The notes beneath the pieces are model-generated. The model made no database searches and had not been told where the DNA came from. It saw nothing but the letters and a program-made list of their open reading frames with translations. Positions 22,009-34,605 of a stretch of DNA of 64,000 nucleotides are shown in pieces. Every line of letters starts with the position of its first letter. Position 1 is the stretch's first letter. The position numbers and the translations under genes were made by a program. Source of the stretch: Bryoerythrophyllum caledonicum (Eukaryota; Streptophyta; Bryopsida; Pottiales; Pottiaceae); contig OZ020523.1 in the NCBI GenBank assembly GCA_963971425.1, positions 14,442,867 through 14,506,866 of the forward strand. The letters run 5' to 3'.

Positions 22009-22562
22009 TTAACCCTGAAAGCCACTGATTTATAGCACCCAAACTCATTGAAAACTGCCAGTTTCAATGCATTCAACGCAGAATGAAAGTCAACATAATT
22101 TTTACTTATCTAATCCTAGGATCTTGTACTACGATTGTAGAAGTGTGTGGTAAATTTTTTGTTCGGTTTGGCTACAAGGATTGAAAGATATTAGCCTTTG
22201 AAATTCAAAAATCTGTACAGTAGATGCAAATATTTACATTTTCTTTCCAAGAGGATTTTTTCTTTTTCTTAATGGACAAAAATTCAAATTTTCATTGAAT
22301 TTAGAATTCATTAAAGTATTGCTACTTATTTGTTATATGTCACACCAAACTGTTGCACTATCTGTATATGTTAGTGAAAAAAATTGTAACTTTTAAACTA
22401 TAAGTTGGATTTGTACCCATAAATAAACAAATGTCTACGGGAAGCTAATAAAAAGTTGCCCATTCATTAAAAAATCTCAAAAATTCATGCCTAACTTTGA
22501 AATTGTGAACCTTATCCAAACTCAAAATGTCCTCCAAGGGGCATTGGGCCTTTAGGGGTTAC
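22009..22562. mobile_element. TTAA-flanked non-autonomous transposon, copy 1
   Basis: Starts TTAA/CCCTGAAAGCC and ends GGGCCTTTAGGGG/TTAC, the terminal inverted repeat of the family with one base of the right TTAA changed. The interior resembles the copy at 31617-32434. Confidence 0.65.
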
Positions 22563-22684
22563 TACAACAATTTCTTTTGTAGAATTAGGATTAAATGAAT
22601 TTGAATCACTTTTAGTTTTATACAATAGATTCATATTGCACTACATACACCATGTATCGATATTGACTTTTTTACCTAAGTATT

Positions 22685-22896
22685 TTAATTCCTAAAGGAC
22701 CACGGCATTTGAGAGGAATCTCTACTCCTTTGAATTAAAATTGTGAAGATGAACATTTTGAGAATGCAACCATGGGATTTTCTTCTAAACCAACATGAGA
22801 TGATGTGGTAATTTTTTTGTAATCTTGACCATACATGTTGGAGTCAAAGTTAAAAAAATTGTCCCTCAAATGGACAATTCATCCTTTAGGGGTTAA
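22685..22896. mobile_element. TTAA-flanked non-autonomous transposon, copy 2 (short, 212 bp)
   Basis: TTAA/TTCCTAAAGGACCAC on the left and ATCCTTTAGGGG/TTAA on the right. Both TTAA sites are intact. The short length suggests an internally deleted copy. Confidence 0.75.
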
Positions 22897-24512
22897 TAAT
22901 ACTATTTGAGGGCACAAATCATTCCATTGATATGAAATTCAACTTACTGATAACTACTTGCTTATGTATTTAACTTTGTCGAATACAAAAACTGCTAAAT
23001 TTTAATAAATTATTTGTATTCTACAGCGTAATATACGTCCATGTATATATGGTTTGTAACACCTAGGTGATACCCGTTGTGTCCGAATCAATGTGGATTG
23101 AAAAGAATAATTAATTGAAACCCGACCAATGGCTATGGTAATAACTTGTTTTACTAGACTCCTTCTGGAATTGCAAAAGGTAACTTTTGGTTGTATTTAA
23201 AGCTGAAGACAAGGAATGTTGAGGAAAAAAAGTCGGCAAACGCGCAAACCGCTAAAAAACAACATCGACAACGAAGAAGATAGAAATATAGAAGAAAACG
23301 TCGCAATTCGAGGAACAAGCTCATCGTCCTCGTCCCCGTCTCGTCGTCGTCGTCGCTGTCGCTGGTCGTCCTGCGCGAAACCAGGCTTCTCTTTGCTCGC
23401 TCCTCATCCTTCGCCTTCGCCGCAGCATCTTGCGCAGGCGAAGATCCTTGGACTCCATTTTTCTGAGCTCGATGTGGTCTAGGCTGCCGTCGCGTTTGAC
23501 TGCTTTCGCATCCATGGCGCCTGCAGCTGGTTCGGTTTAGCAGGGCCTGGATCGCTTTCTTTTGGAGTTGGAGTTGGAGTCGACGATCTGATTGACGTGA
23601 TCATGATGATCGGCTCGAGGAGCTAGGTGTTCGGGTGAGTGTTCTGACTGTGTTGTTCGTTTTGGTTTTTAGGAATTTGAGTCGCGGGGGATGTTGTGGT
23701 AGGGTTTAGTTTCTGGTTGCGGGATTCTATTGTTCTTGTTCGGAAGCTAGGCTAGTTGCGGTGGAGAATAATGCGTGTTTGGTCGATGAGCTGGTGCTTT
23801 TGTTCGCGGTTGTTGGAGTGAATATTCTGATTAATGTTATTGTTCTGGTTTTTAGGATCGTTTTGGTTTTGGTGGCCTAATTTTAATACTGGTTCCGCGA
23901 TCGGTTGGTAGGGTTGACTGTTAGGTCGTCTCATTGCGGAGTTTTGTTTTGTTGATTGGATAAGATCTATCTGTAGTAGAAAAGTGCGTGGTTGATTAAG
24001 TGTAGGTCGATGAGGCGGATGGCTTGTTATAAGTGATGGTATTTATTTTATTGCTCGCGGTGTTGTATGCTGTGTAGGTGAGTGTTTTGACTGTGTTTTG
24101 ACTGTGTAGGTGAGTGTTTTGACTGTGTTATTGTTTGGCCGTTGATGGTTTGTTGGAAGGGATGGTATTTAAATTTGTTTTTAGCAGTGCGTGAAGAAGA
24201 GGAAGAATATGTGGTAGTTTGTGGAGGCGTATCCTGATGCTTCGTTAAGTATGGAGTGGGATGTGAGATTCGCCTCTGTTTCTTGGTTTAGGAATGATCC
24301 TTTTTCAGATAAATGCGTGTTTGATTGAGCAGAGCTCGATGAGGTTGATGGTTTGTTAGAAGCGATGGTATTCGTTTTTGTTTGTATGAAGAGGAGGAAT
24401 ATATCCTGGTGCATTGTTATGTATGGAGTGGGATGTGGGAATCTGGTTTAGGGGTGGTTTGAAATGCTAAGGTTTGGGGAATTGACAGGGCGAGCGGTGG
24501 TGTGATTCCAAG
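22897..24512 (+). other. Upstream region and 5' leader of the glycosyltransferase-like gene
   Basis: From about 23300 the sequence becomes GC-rich and gene-like, with CGTCGTCGTC repeats. A good donor (TTCGG/GTGAGT after 23634) and acceptor (TTGACAG before 24489) suggest an untranslated intron of about 850 bp just upstream of the ATG at 24513. The intron holds near-repeats of GTAGGTGAGTGTTTTGACTG around 24075-24130. Confidence 0.45.
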
Positions 24513-25388
24513 ATGCAGGAGCGCGGGCGGCCAGTGATGAAAATCCGGGTGAAAATCTCGCTCGTGATCCTGCTGTGCGTGGTGTCGTTCGGGGGCCTGC
24601 TGCTGGAGTATCGCGGGGTGTTCGTGCAGAAGTACACGCAAGATCACGGAAGTACACAGAATTTGGTGGACAACGTGAGCTTCGACGGCGTGGTGCTGAG
24701 CATGAAGAGCGAGCGGTACGAGCACACGCGTAGCGTGCTCACGGGTCTGGGCATCAAGGTGGAGCAGAAGGTGCCGCCGTCGTACAGTTCCAAGGAGGTG
24801 GAGCAGGGGCTGGAGCGCTTCGTGGGCTCGCGCGTCTTCCACACGCCGCCCTTCCTCAAGGTGTGGTCCAACCGCATGGCGTTCATCGACGCACTGGAGG
24901 AGTTCGTGCAGGACACCAACTGCACGTCCGCGTCGTGGCGCTTCTTCTTCGAGGACGACATCGCCATCCACCCCAACGTCACCTCCGCCAGAGCGCGCGT
25001 CCTGCTCACCAAGGGCGTCGAGCTGGCGGACAAGGACGGTTTCATGTTCCTGGGCATCTGTGGCCCGCATTGCGCCGAGGACTTTGTCCTCATGGACAAC
25101 GAAGTCCAGGCCGCTCGCTGCGCAGGGACGTGCGCTCACGCCTTCGGTTTCCAGCGCTGGATGGCCGCCCAGTTCCTCACCGAGATGAGCGGCCTCTCTC
25201 TCACAGGCGTGGAGGGCCCTATTGTGCTCAGCTTCTACTTTGACCGCTACATGTACGAGTACGCCAAACAGGTGCAAAAGGTTTGGGTCGTGGGCAGCAA
25301 CCTCAAGAGCCCTGTGCAAACGGTGTTCGACCACTTCGGCCTCCTCTTCCAAGACCGAGCCCTGTATCCATCCACCATCGGCAAGTAG
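24513..25388 (+). CDS. Type II membrane glycosyltransferase-like protein (GT25-like), 291 aa
   Basis: The intronless coding region starts MQERGRPVMKIRVKIS, with a single membrane segment at about residues 11-31 (ISLVILLCVVSFGGLLLEY). This topology puts the rest in the Golgi or ER lumen. The lumenal part begins FDGVVLSMKSERYEHTRSVL, like the first strand of LPS-type glycosyltransferases. At about residues 144-151 it carries FFFEDDIAIHP, the acidic ExD/DD motif expected to hold a metal-bound sugar nucleotide. Cysteines cluster in GICGPHCAED and ARCAGTCAHAFGF, and the end reads FDHFGLLFQDRALYPSTIG. Length is short for a full GT domain plus stem but plausible. I do not recognise a named plant gene; the GT25-like call rests on motif pattern only. 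Strong GC bias at third positions produces long shadow frames, which I ignored. Confidence 0.6.
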   Translation: MQERGRPVMKIRVKISLVILLCVVSFGGLLLEYRGVFVQKYTQDHGSTQNLVDNVSFDGVVLSMKSERYEHTRSVLTGLGIKVEQKVPPSYSSKEVEQGLERFVGSRVFHTPPFLKVWSNRMAFIDALEEFVQDTNCTSASWRFFFEDDIAIHPNVTSARARVLLTKGVELADKDGFMFLGICGPHCAEDFVLMDNEVQAARCAGTCAHAFGFQRWMAAQFLTEMSGLSLTGVEGPIVLSFYFDRYMYEYAKQVQKVWVVGSNLKSPVQTVFDHFGLLFQDRALYPSTIGK

Positions 25389-25432
25389 AGGCCAAACCCT
25401 CACCAAAACCATACTTCATTTCGAAAGCTGTA

Positions 25433-25990
25433 CAGTACATCGGTTTCGGACGCATCATCCTCAAGTGAATTACTTAACCCTGGTCTCATGAGTTGAGTTT
25501 GTGTAGCTTACAAGGGATTCCAGACAAGTTCATAATAGCTTCAAGTGGTGATTTTATGTTTTGGGCCTTGGTCTGTCAACTAGCACATCAGGGCAGGAAG
25601 CAGTGTATTCTGTTGTAAAGTACAGGACCCTACGACCGACCTTTCAACCAGTGAGCATTACAGGTTAGGACATTTTTTGTTTGTTTTCAGCAGTATTTGA
25701 TAAAAATTGATTACGGTACATTGGTTTTGCAGTATCAGACGCATCATCCTCAAGTAAAACCCTGGTCTTATGAGTTGAGTTTGTGTAGTTTAGAAGAGAT
25801 TTCAGACAGATTTTCAATAGCTTCAAGTGGTGATTTTTTGCGTTGGGCCTTGGTCTGTCACCAGCACATCACGGCAGGAAGCAGTGTATTGTGTTGTACA
25901 GGACGTCACGACCGACCTTTCAACCAGTGAGCATTACAGGTGAGAACATTTTTTGTTTGTGAATTAGCAATATTTGTGATGATAAAAATT
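25433..25990 (+). repeat. 289-bp tandem duplication in the presumed 3' untranslated region
   Basis: The segment starting near GGACGCATCATCCTCAAG (25449) recurs at 25738 with a period of 289 bp. It is readable through GCTTCAAGTGGTGATTTT, GGGCCTTGGTCTGTCA and ACCAGTGAGCATTACAGGT in both copies. Divergence of about ten percent makes it an old duplication. Confidence 0.8.
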
Positions 25991-27228
25991 GATACAGATT
26001 GAGACCCGAAGTTTGTGTTGTGAACAAGTGTAATCCTTTCCCTTTCTTCATAGAGGTGAAGTGATTACATATTTTTTCACTGGAATTGTCCATTTTTTAA
26101 GGTCCCTACGTACGGGTCAGATTTGTATGGTATTACTTGGGATTAGTCAGTTGTCTATGAAATGTTGAAATTCTGAGAAAAAACCTGCTTTCCTAGACGC
26201 AATTTCCACTGATTTATGGACAATCGTTACAGGATAATGAGAATGTGGAGTACTTGTTCTTCGGGATACAACAGAATATGATTGGTCTAGTTGTACTCTT
26301 TTATTCATTCAAACCATTCAATTTAGGCCCTAGATTATCATTTGATAAATGTTACAGTGTAAACCGGAGATATGTGTTCATTTTACAAGTCTTTCGGATA
26401 ATATGTAGTTGTAAACTGAATTGGGGCTGCTTTTTATTTCATTTTTAGAAAGACCAATTGCTCGTATTAAAGGGTTAAATCTTTGCCTGCCATTGGTTGA
26501 ACATTCAAATTAGTCCAGATTCTTTTGCATCAAGTTTAGGGGTCAATGGATTTTATTAAATTTTTAGGCCAGAAAAATGTCTAGAAAAATGTATGATCTT
26601 AATCCCTAAAAACCACCCAAAACTACTCATTTTAGAAAAATGTATGATCTTAATCCCTAAAAGCCACCCAAAACTACTCATTTTAGTGCAAAGAGTGGAA
26701 TAGTTAAATAAGGTTCTTATTTTCATCTCGAACCATAAAATCATAACTCATACTAATAATCTTCACAAACTTTAATAATCTTTGACATATGGATTAATCA
26801 ATTATAGAGTTCAAAGTGTAGGAAAATGGTTTTCTTATATGCTTTTCAAGGGTCGGCATACTTCAATGTCCGTTAGTGTTAGATTTTTTGTTATAAAAGT
26901 TATAAATTTTTATGCCATGATGATGTACGTGATGTTAATTCCTTATTTTAGAGAGGTATAGGAGAAGTGAAGCATTTTCAAATAAATTAACCATTCAATG
27001 TCAGTAGGTGTCACTGGTGGCTACAATATTCTACACGTATAGTGTTGTATTTGAACGAGATAAGTTTTGGATATTGAAATGACCTCAAAATGAAAGATGT
27101 TGGTTGAAACATCTTTATTCCAAAGTGTAAGTCTTGCTAAACTTTAAACGGAGTAAAATACAAGTCTATATATTTGATTTATGACTGAAGTTTTAAGGTT
27201 CACCAATTATCGTGCGACATTTTCATTT
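25991..27228. other. AT-rich intergenic stretch
   Basis: A short direct repeat (AAAATGTATGATCTTAATCCCTAAA at 26576 and 26637, written here as overlapping words) is the only clear structure. No exon is supported. Confidence 0.4.
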
Positions 27229-27348
27229 TAAATCCTTAAAATCGTTGACAATTTCACACCCATAACACTTCAAAACCTCTAGCTTAAGTGCAATGAGTAA
27301 GGAAGGTTACGAAAACTTCTATTTCTAGTTTCAAATGTAGGATCCTAA

Positions 27349-28295
27349 TTATCCCCTAAATTACCAAGCCAGTTTCAACCTAAAATACTTCAAAACTACC
27401 CGTCTCAATGCAATGAGTAAAGAAGAAAACAAAAAGTATAATATCTAGATAAAAGTGTAGAATCTTAATAAGGACTTATTAAGTAACGTACTCACAAAAT
27501 TTCATAAACTTTGACCGGACGGATTGAAAGATTATAGTGTTTGAAGTACAAAAAAGGGTTCATTTTCTTCCCTGCGTTTAGTCAATTAGCAAACTTTGAC
27601 TTCACTTGGTGTCCAATTTTGCACTACACAAGGTCTAAATTCATTACCACCATGTTATGTATGATATTAGTTTCTTGTACGCCAATTTTTAGAGGTAAAC
27701 AAAGGGTGTAGCATATTCAATAAAATTGTGCAAGGAGTGGAGGTTCAAAAATTGACAATTCACGAATATTTTTTTGTGAACTTAATATGATTAAGATCGA
27801 TAATCCGAATGGTCAATAAAAAAATTTACACCACATAATCTTGTGGAGAAAATTAAAAGTAAAAAACACGAAGATCTCAAAGTTTCATGTGGAAAGGAAG
27901 AAGATTTTTTGGTACCTTGCTGGACAATGTACGACAATGTGTGAAAATGTTTGGCTTGGATTAATATGCTATTTTTCACTAAAAAAATAGATTTTTTGAC
28001 AATTTGGAAGGAAATAATACTATTTGCTATTATTAAAAATCTCACATTCAATAGAGTGTCCTAGCAAAAGTTTTTGGAGTTGCTCGATGTGCCGGCTCTC
28101 CCCATTTGAACTTCAAAACCCTATAATTTTTTCTTTAAATGTCGGATTGAGGGAAAAAATGGACTCACACAAAGCTTTTAGTAGTCTCCATCTACATTTA
28201 AATTTTCAAAAAATAATAGAATAAATTGAAGCGGGAGGAACCTACCCGAACCTTCAAGAGTCCCCTTACTGGACTCTTACTAATTTAGGAATTAA
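27349..28295 (-). mobile_element. TTAA-family element, nested copy (about 950 bp)
   Basis: Left end TTAT/CCCCTAAATTACCAAG, right end TAATTTAGGAA/TTAA. Reads as the full-length family sequence in reverse. It sits within a family copy at a TTAA of the host element (GATCCTAATTAAGAC in uninterrupted form). Confidence 0.65.
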
Positions 28296-28425
28296 GACTT
28301 ATAAAGTAACATACTCACAAAACTTTATAAACTTTGACAACACAGATCAAAAGATTACAGTGTTTGAAGTTGAAAATTGTTCAACTTCTTCCTTGCATTG
28401 AGTGGATAGCAAACTTTGACTTCAT

Positions 28426-28738
28426 TTAACTTTTTAAGGCCGAACAACCATATATGGGTCATTTTGGGACAAGAAGCTTCGTAGCAAGTGCTTTAGGCCA
28501 CCTCAAAGGAAAAAATACACCATAGTTTAGAGGTGGAGGAAGATAGACCTCTATTGAGACCATCGCCACGACAATTGGTGCAAGCATCAGCAAGCTATGA
28601 TGATTTCCGTGAAGTGCGTTTGTAGATTTTTGTGTTGAAATGTACCTAGTGTCTAGATGTCATTACACATGATCTAAAACACTTGTAGATTTTCATAGTC
28701 CAAAAAAGTTCATCAACCTTAAAGGGTTAATGTCAAAT
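28426..28738. mobile_element. TTAA-flanked element of a related subfamily (CCCTTTAAGG ends)
   Basis: TTAA/CTTTTTAAGGCCG on the left and CAACCTTAAAGGG/TTAA on the right. The surrounding family sequence (CTTTGACTTCA...TGTCAAATTTTTGCA) is contiguous without it, showing a clean insertion at TTAA. Confidence 0.65.
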
Positions 28739-29230
28739 TTTTGCACTGCACAAGGTCTAAATTTATTACCATCATGTTAAGCAAGATATAAGTTCCTTGT
28801 ACAACAATTTTAGAGATTGAAAAGGGGTTTAGCATATTCAGAACATTTGCAGAGGGAGGAGGTATAAAAATTGTCGATTCACCTTTGATTTTAATGTGGA
28901 CTTGATATGCTTTGAAATAACAATCTGAATGGTCAATGATAATCCAAAGATTTACACCACATATTTTTGTGGAAAAGTAGTAAGTAAAATCTATAAAGAT
29001 CTCTAAATTTTATGTAGGAATGAAAAATAAATTTGGTACCTTGTTCAAAAATGTGTAAAAAATGCTTGACTTCGGTTGAAATGTTATTTTCCACTAAAGA
29101 CAAAGTCTTTTTGAAAATATTAAAGAAAAATGAATAATGCTACTTGCTAGAATTGAATATCTCACACTCAATAGAGTATGCTAGCAAAAGCTCCTGGAGT
29201 TGCATTAAATAGGTGAAAAAACTTTCTCGT

Positions 29231-31616
29231 CTTGAAATGAAAGTTTCACACTAAGGAAAGTTGTATTTAACAATCTCAAATAACATGATGTTACTTGCTT
29301 ATACTGAAAATCACATATTAAATGGAAGGTTGTAGCAAAAAAATTGCAATTGCCCAAAGTACCCGTCCTGGACAATTATTTTAAAATATGACATAATTTT
29401 TTTTTATAGGTCCAATGAGAATTTAAATCATATTCCCCCTTAGCTCATATCTTCTTACATCTATGTACAAAATTATAAGTATTGGTGATACAAATTGCAA
29501 CAATGGGAACATGCTCAAGATTTGCGGAAACCTACCACATTGTTTGAAACATTATTTGAATCTAAAGCATTATTTCAATATCGGTTCTGTAATATTCCTC
29601 ATCCATTAGAATTTATAATGCCAAATTTTATCACATTGGGTTTGTAATGTTACAAATCCATTCTATGATGCCACAAATTTCTATAAAATCTAGGATGTGG
29701 CATAATAGAAGCTTCTTGGAAATGTAATCTTTCCACATCCGACTTTGTATTGAAGTAAAGTTTAAGATATTATAAGTGCAATTTGATGGACCCTAGGCAA
29801 CTCCAATGTTTTGCTACAACATTCCATATAGATTCAAAATTGGATGTACGGATAGAAAGTACTATTCTCATCGAGATTATAAAGAAAACCACATCTTTGG
29901 TGCAAAAATTTCATTATAATTCAAGTCAAACATTTTCACATGATATCAAACAAGGTGTACAAGTACCGGAGAACAAGTTAAGCATGATGGTGTAAAATTT
30001 AGACCTTGTGCAATGCAAACATTTGACACCAAGTGAAGCCAAAGCCTGGTATTTCTCTCAATACGAAGACGAAACAAGTATATTCTTCACTTCAAACACT
30101 ATAATCTTCTAACCTTTAAGATCAAAGTTTATGAAAACTTTCAAAGTTTATGAAAGCTTATTTGTTAGTCAATATAAAGATCATGTGTTTAAGAACTTGA
30201 ATAAAATTCTTCTATCTCATTCTTGCTCATGGTACTAGTATAGGCAATTTGAAGGTATTTTCAGTCACAAAAATTTAAGAATTAATAGTGTATTGCTCAA
30301 AGTCCTCCCTAGATAGGAAAGAAAGGAAGAACACAAGGTAAAATCTACATGCTACAGCAAAAGGGCATGAGGAATTTGATGCTTCTTTTATCTACACCAA
30401 TGAAATACATGAGTAGCAATGGCAAGCAATGCTCTTGGGCCCTACCCAATGCATGCTAAAGCTCCCCCATAGTACCCCAAGTTCTCAAACAACTAATCAG
30501 TACATCGTTCACTGCATATACTATGGACCAAACTATTTCAAAATACCTGCATAATTCCAGTAAACGCAAATTACACTCGCCCACCTCAAATTATAGTGGT
30601 CCTCCTGAATCCACATCAAATCATGTACCTCAGAAAATAGTAAGGGATATTTCAAAACTAATGTGGATGGATGGAGAGGTGGCGGTGAGGTGACACTGAG
30701 CAGAGTGGACACATGTTGAAATGTGCCCACATTCATTTTGTTCCAAAACCAAAATTGATGTGGTCCACAACATTTTCCAACCACGGTACCAAAGCATCCG
30801 CACTATATTCAACATTTAGTGAAGTTCCCGAAGACATCTACCCAGTCAAGTTACCCCGTCAACGTGAAGCTAGTTACCAACATAAGATCATGAAATAGGA
30901 GGTGACATACGGCGACATAAATGAGAAACAAATTTACCCGGGCCTCTTCGTGGAAAACGGCTGGGTTTGCAAAGTGGATCATGCGCTGCAGGCTGCCATG
31001 ATGCCTTTGCATGTGCAAAGGCCTTCGCGCATGTTACCCATTCTTTATATTATTCATTGGAAAGAGGCCGACATTTCCTACACAAGAGGACCCTGGCTTA
31101 CTGTTCACTAAGGGGCTGCCCCTTCACAACCTCTTCACATCTCAACACATGTAGTTTCAAAACAAATAGATATAATACCACATTACCATTACAACAACAA
31201 AAAAAGGAGTAATATTGGTCTTTCGACTGGCCCAAGGTAGCGCATGTTGTTTTATTATCTCATGTGCTTGATGATTTGTTTACCGACGTAATAATGGGAG
31301 ACAAAGTCCCAAAATTGTAGGAGATAATTTTATTGGATTTTATTATGTGACATATCAAAACTTGAATGCTAATATAATATTATTATTTTGAATAGTTTGT
31401 TAACTCCATTAAGGAAATTTCATATTCATACTGCTATTCACATATTCCATTTTAAGTTTTTTTAAAAATCTTTAATATCATACATACTAAATTAATGAAT
31501 TCATGAAAATATTTTTTTTGTAAAATTCATCAATGACTGTGTTCTATTACTCTGGAGCAAAGATGATGCATGACATGAGATAGATTTTTAAAGATGTAAA
31601 CAACTTATATAAACTA
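29231..31616. other. AT-rich intergenic stretch with decayed repeat sequence
   Basis: Parts near 29960-30180 read as decayed TTAA-family sequence (GACCTTGTGCAATGCAAA, ACTTCAAACACTATAATC). A stretch near 30410-30500 resembles 46440-46520. No coding region is supported. Confidence 0.4.
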
Positions 31617-32434
31617 TTATCCCTATAGACCCAAGGCATTTTAGCACCCAAACTCACCAAAAACCGCCAGTCTCAATGCATTCAACACAAAATGCAAACA
31701 AATCGAGTTTTTACATATGTAACCAAAGGATCTTGTACTTGGATTGTACAAGTGTATGTGGTAAAAATTTGTTCAGCTTTACTGCACGGATTGAAAGATA
31801 TCAGCCTTTGAAGTGAGACATGAACTCTTCTTGAGGTCATACTAAACACCTTCAACAAACTTTGACCCCCTTCTATGGTATTTTTTTGCACTATGGTTTA
31901 AGATTTTCAAATTTTAACTTGAAAAGGATCTTGTTAGGCACATATGCACCAAAATTTAGAAGTAAAAGAAGGGTATAAGATGTCCTTAAAAATCTTGCAA
32001 TGCAACTATGTGCAAAGAATCAACAATACCCTGCAACTTTAGCATATATCATATCCTTTTCATATTTTTGAAAAATCATAAAATCGTACTGTAGATGCAA
32101 AGATATCCAATTTCTTTTCAAGAGGATTTAAAAAAAAAATTAAACGGAAAAAATTGAATTTGTATTGAATTTAGAGTAATTGAAGTATTGCTACACTATT
32201 TGTAATATGTCACGCTAAATGTCTGTACTATTTGTATATGTTACAAAAAAGAAATTGTAACTTTTGAATCATGAATCACATTTCTACCTAGAAAAATTAT
32301 GTCTACAGGAAGCTAATAAAAAGTTCCCCATTCTATTAAAAAATCCCAAAAATCATGCCTAAATTTGAGAACGTCCAGTATACTATCCAAACTCAAAATG
32401 TTCCCCCAATGGACGTTGGGCCTACAAGGGTTAA
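31617..32434. mobile_element. TTAA-flanked non-autonomous transposon, about 815 bp
   Basis: Left end TTAT/CCCTATAGACCCAAGGC, right end GGGCCTACAAGGG/TTAA. The interior matches copy 1 (22009-22562) in wording and order, including AATGTCTACAGGAAGCTAAT-type sequence near the right end. Confidence 0.6.
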
Positions 32435-32445
32435 CATGAGTTCGT

Positions 32446-33360
32446 TTAACCCCTAAAGGACCAAGTGTTAAAAATGGGCTTTTTGAAAGTTTGATCAGGT
32501 TGCTATGGTGTCAATTTCCAACATCCTTCTTTGAAATTTTTATTGTAGAAGGGCATTTCAAAGACCTTACTTAGTGGGAGAACAAGTTTTTATTTTAAAT
32601 TGGACATTTGATGAAAAAGTTATAGGATTCTGAATTTCAAATGGGGAGAGCGGGCACCTTAGGCACCTCCAAAAACTTTTACACTCTATTGAATGTGAGA
32701 TTTTCAATACTTGCAAGTAATGTTATTTTCCTTCGAATCGTCAAAAAAAGTTTTTGTCTTTAGTGAAAAATAGCATTTTCACCCATTGTCACACATTGTC
32801 GGGCAAAGGTACAAAAAACTTCACCTTTCCACATAAAACTTAGAGATCTTCACATTTGTTACTTTTTATTTTTTCCACAAAGATATGTGGTGTAAACCTT
32901 CTTATTGACCAGTCGGATTATCAATCTAAAACATATTTAGTTCACAAAAAATTAGAGCGTGAATTGGCAAATTTGAACCTCAGTTCCTTGCACAATTGTT
33001 TTGAATATGCTACAACCCTCTTCTACCTCTGAAAATTGGTATAAAAGGAACTTATATCATGCTTAACATGATGGAAATGGATTTGGACCTTGTGTAGTGC
33101 AAAAATTTGACACCAAGTGAAGTCAAAGTCTTCTAATCCACTGAATGCAGGGAAGAAAATGAACCAATTTGCTTGACTTCAAACACTATAATCTTTCAAT
33201 CTGTGTGATCAAAGTTTACGAAATTTTGTGAGTATGTTACTTAGTAAGTCTTAAATGAGATCCTACATGAAAGTATTGTTTCCTTCTTTATTCAGTGCAC
33301 TATAATCCAACAATTTTGAAGTGTTTTTGTGTGAAACTGTCATGGTACCTAAGGGGTTAA
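32446..33360 (+). mobile_element. TTAA-family element, best-preserved copy (915 bp)
   Basis: TTAA/CCCCTAAAGGACCAAG on the left and CATGGTACCTAAGGGG/TTAA on the right. Both TTAA sites are intact, and the terminal inverted repeat of about 14 bp has two mismatches. The interior contains no open frame of note. This copy is a good reference for the family. Confidence 0.8.
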
Positions 33361-34605
33361 TGAAATGTCAAATGAAATCATAAAAAGACTAATGTCAAAG
33401 CCATTCTTTTACCGAATAATAAATCTATTGCATGCATTGCATGTTGATTGACTGATGACGGATGTAATATATGCATGTAGTATATACTATTGGATTCATA
33501 ACACCTAAGAGACCTACAAGCACACATATTACTTTTGCCATGCATGTACTTTATCAAATTTGGGGACGCATCTAAAAAACAAGATTCTTATTCACTATTT
33601 ATTGGAGAAAGTTGGTGTTGTGGTCCATGTCTGATTAAACCCAAATCCCAAGTTTGAATCAAATGGCTGCATGTTAGTGAAGCTGGTTTTTGGTGCTTCA
33701 ACTCGTCACGGTTAAAGGTCCCCCTCGGTCTTAAGTCCCCATCCTTGCATGCCACTCAATACCTTGAATTTATTACAGCAAAACAAACTTTCACGTCAAT
33801 CTGTGGTCCTTGTTTGCTAGCATTAATTGAAAGTAAAAAAGAACAGAAAAAGTAAGGGCCATTCAAGGTGTGGATGACAATTACCGCTTCAGGATTGAGC
33901 ACTTGTGCAAAAGTGTGAGAAAAGCCGAATTCCTTGACTTCTCGTCCAAGCTAATAACTCGTATGAACATGTTAACATAAACACAACATTCCTCTCCAGT
34001 TCGGTGGGGAGAGGTTTTTGAACACTGGGGCTTAGCGCTACCAATGATTTAAGACTTTTTCTTGGGGGAGCAATAATGAATGTGAACTTTGTAGGGGGAG
34101 GCGCACTACTTTTCAAATTTGACTTTTTGACGAAAGTGAATAATTGGTGTGAAATTATTTACATGGGTCACTACCTAGCGATCTCGTATGATGCAGCAAA
34201 AGCGCTCACCTTATGTTCATTTGCTTGCTATAACTTTGCTATAACATCGAATAGCTTCTCGGGTTTTCATTCAAAACAATGCCATGTAGCATTTACAATG
34301 CATCAGGAAGGTTCTGGATTCAATATTCCTTCGCACAAACTGATCTTCTGTATTTGGTGTAGTCTTAAAAAGCAGATTTGCAAATCTTTTGCCGTTAAAA
34401 TGATGACTTTGAATTTCTTCAGTTCAAAGGTGTTTGTCAGTGGAGTTAAAAATACTGCTAGCATGTCTGCTCTTGGATTGCACATTGACCCAAGCATATC
34501 AGGATTTTTGATATTTTCCTTGACCAATTCCTATTGGAAAATTTGTAAGCATAAAAAATAGTGGGCTTGTTATTGTTGTACATCCTTTCAGATTTATACA
34601 GTGAA
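33361..34605. other. AT-rich intergenic stretch
   Basis: An open frame of 161 codons at 34076-34561 has no recognisable domain, ordinary AT-rich composition and no exon-like context, so I do not call it a gene. The last five bases (GTGAA, 34601-34605) are the target duplication of the copia element that follows. Confidence 0.45.

Larger units (their letters stand above)
27229..29230 (-). mobile_element. Outer TTAA-family element carrying two nested insertions
   Basis: Family sequence in reverse orientation begins near 27229 (ACACTTCAAAACC). It is interrupted at 27349-28295 by one family copy and at 28426-28738 by a different TTAA element, and resumes after each exactly where the family sequence would continue. 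The far end is decayed, so the right limit is approximate. Confidence 0.55.

Noticed and set aside
24417-25412. 331-codon minus-strand open frame opposite the glycosyltransferase-like gene
   Set aside because: It is rich in His, Glu and Leu in the pattern expected from the complement of a GC-biased coding region, while the plus strand has a membrane segment and conserved-looking motifs.
32401-33360. TTAA/CCCC ends considered as PIF/Harbinger with a TAA duplication
   Set aside because: A 3-bp TAA would leave the inverted repeats unequal by one base, whereas TTAA gives symmetric ends in every well-preserved copy and fits the nested empty site.
34076-34561. 161-codon open frame before the copia element
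   Set aside because: No domain, no splice or promoter context, AT-rich composition like its surroundings; probably chance.
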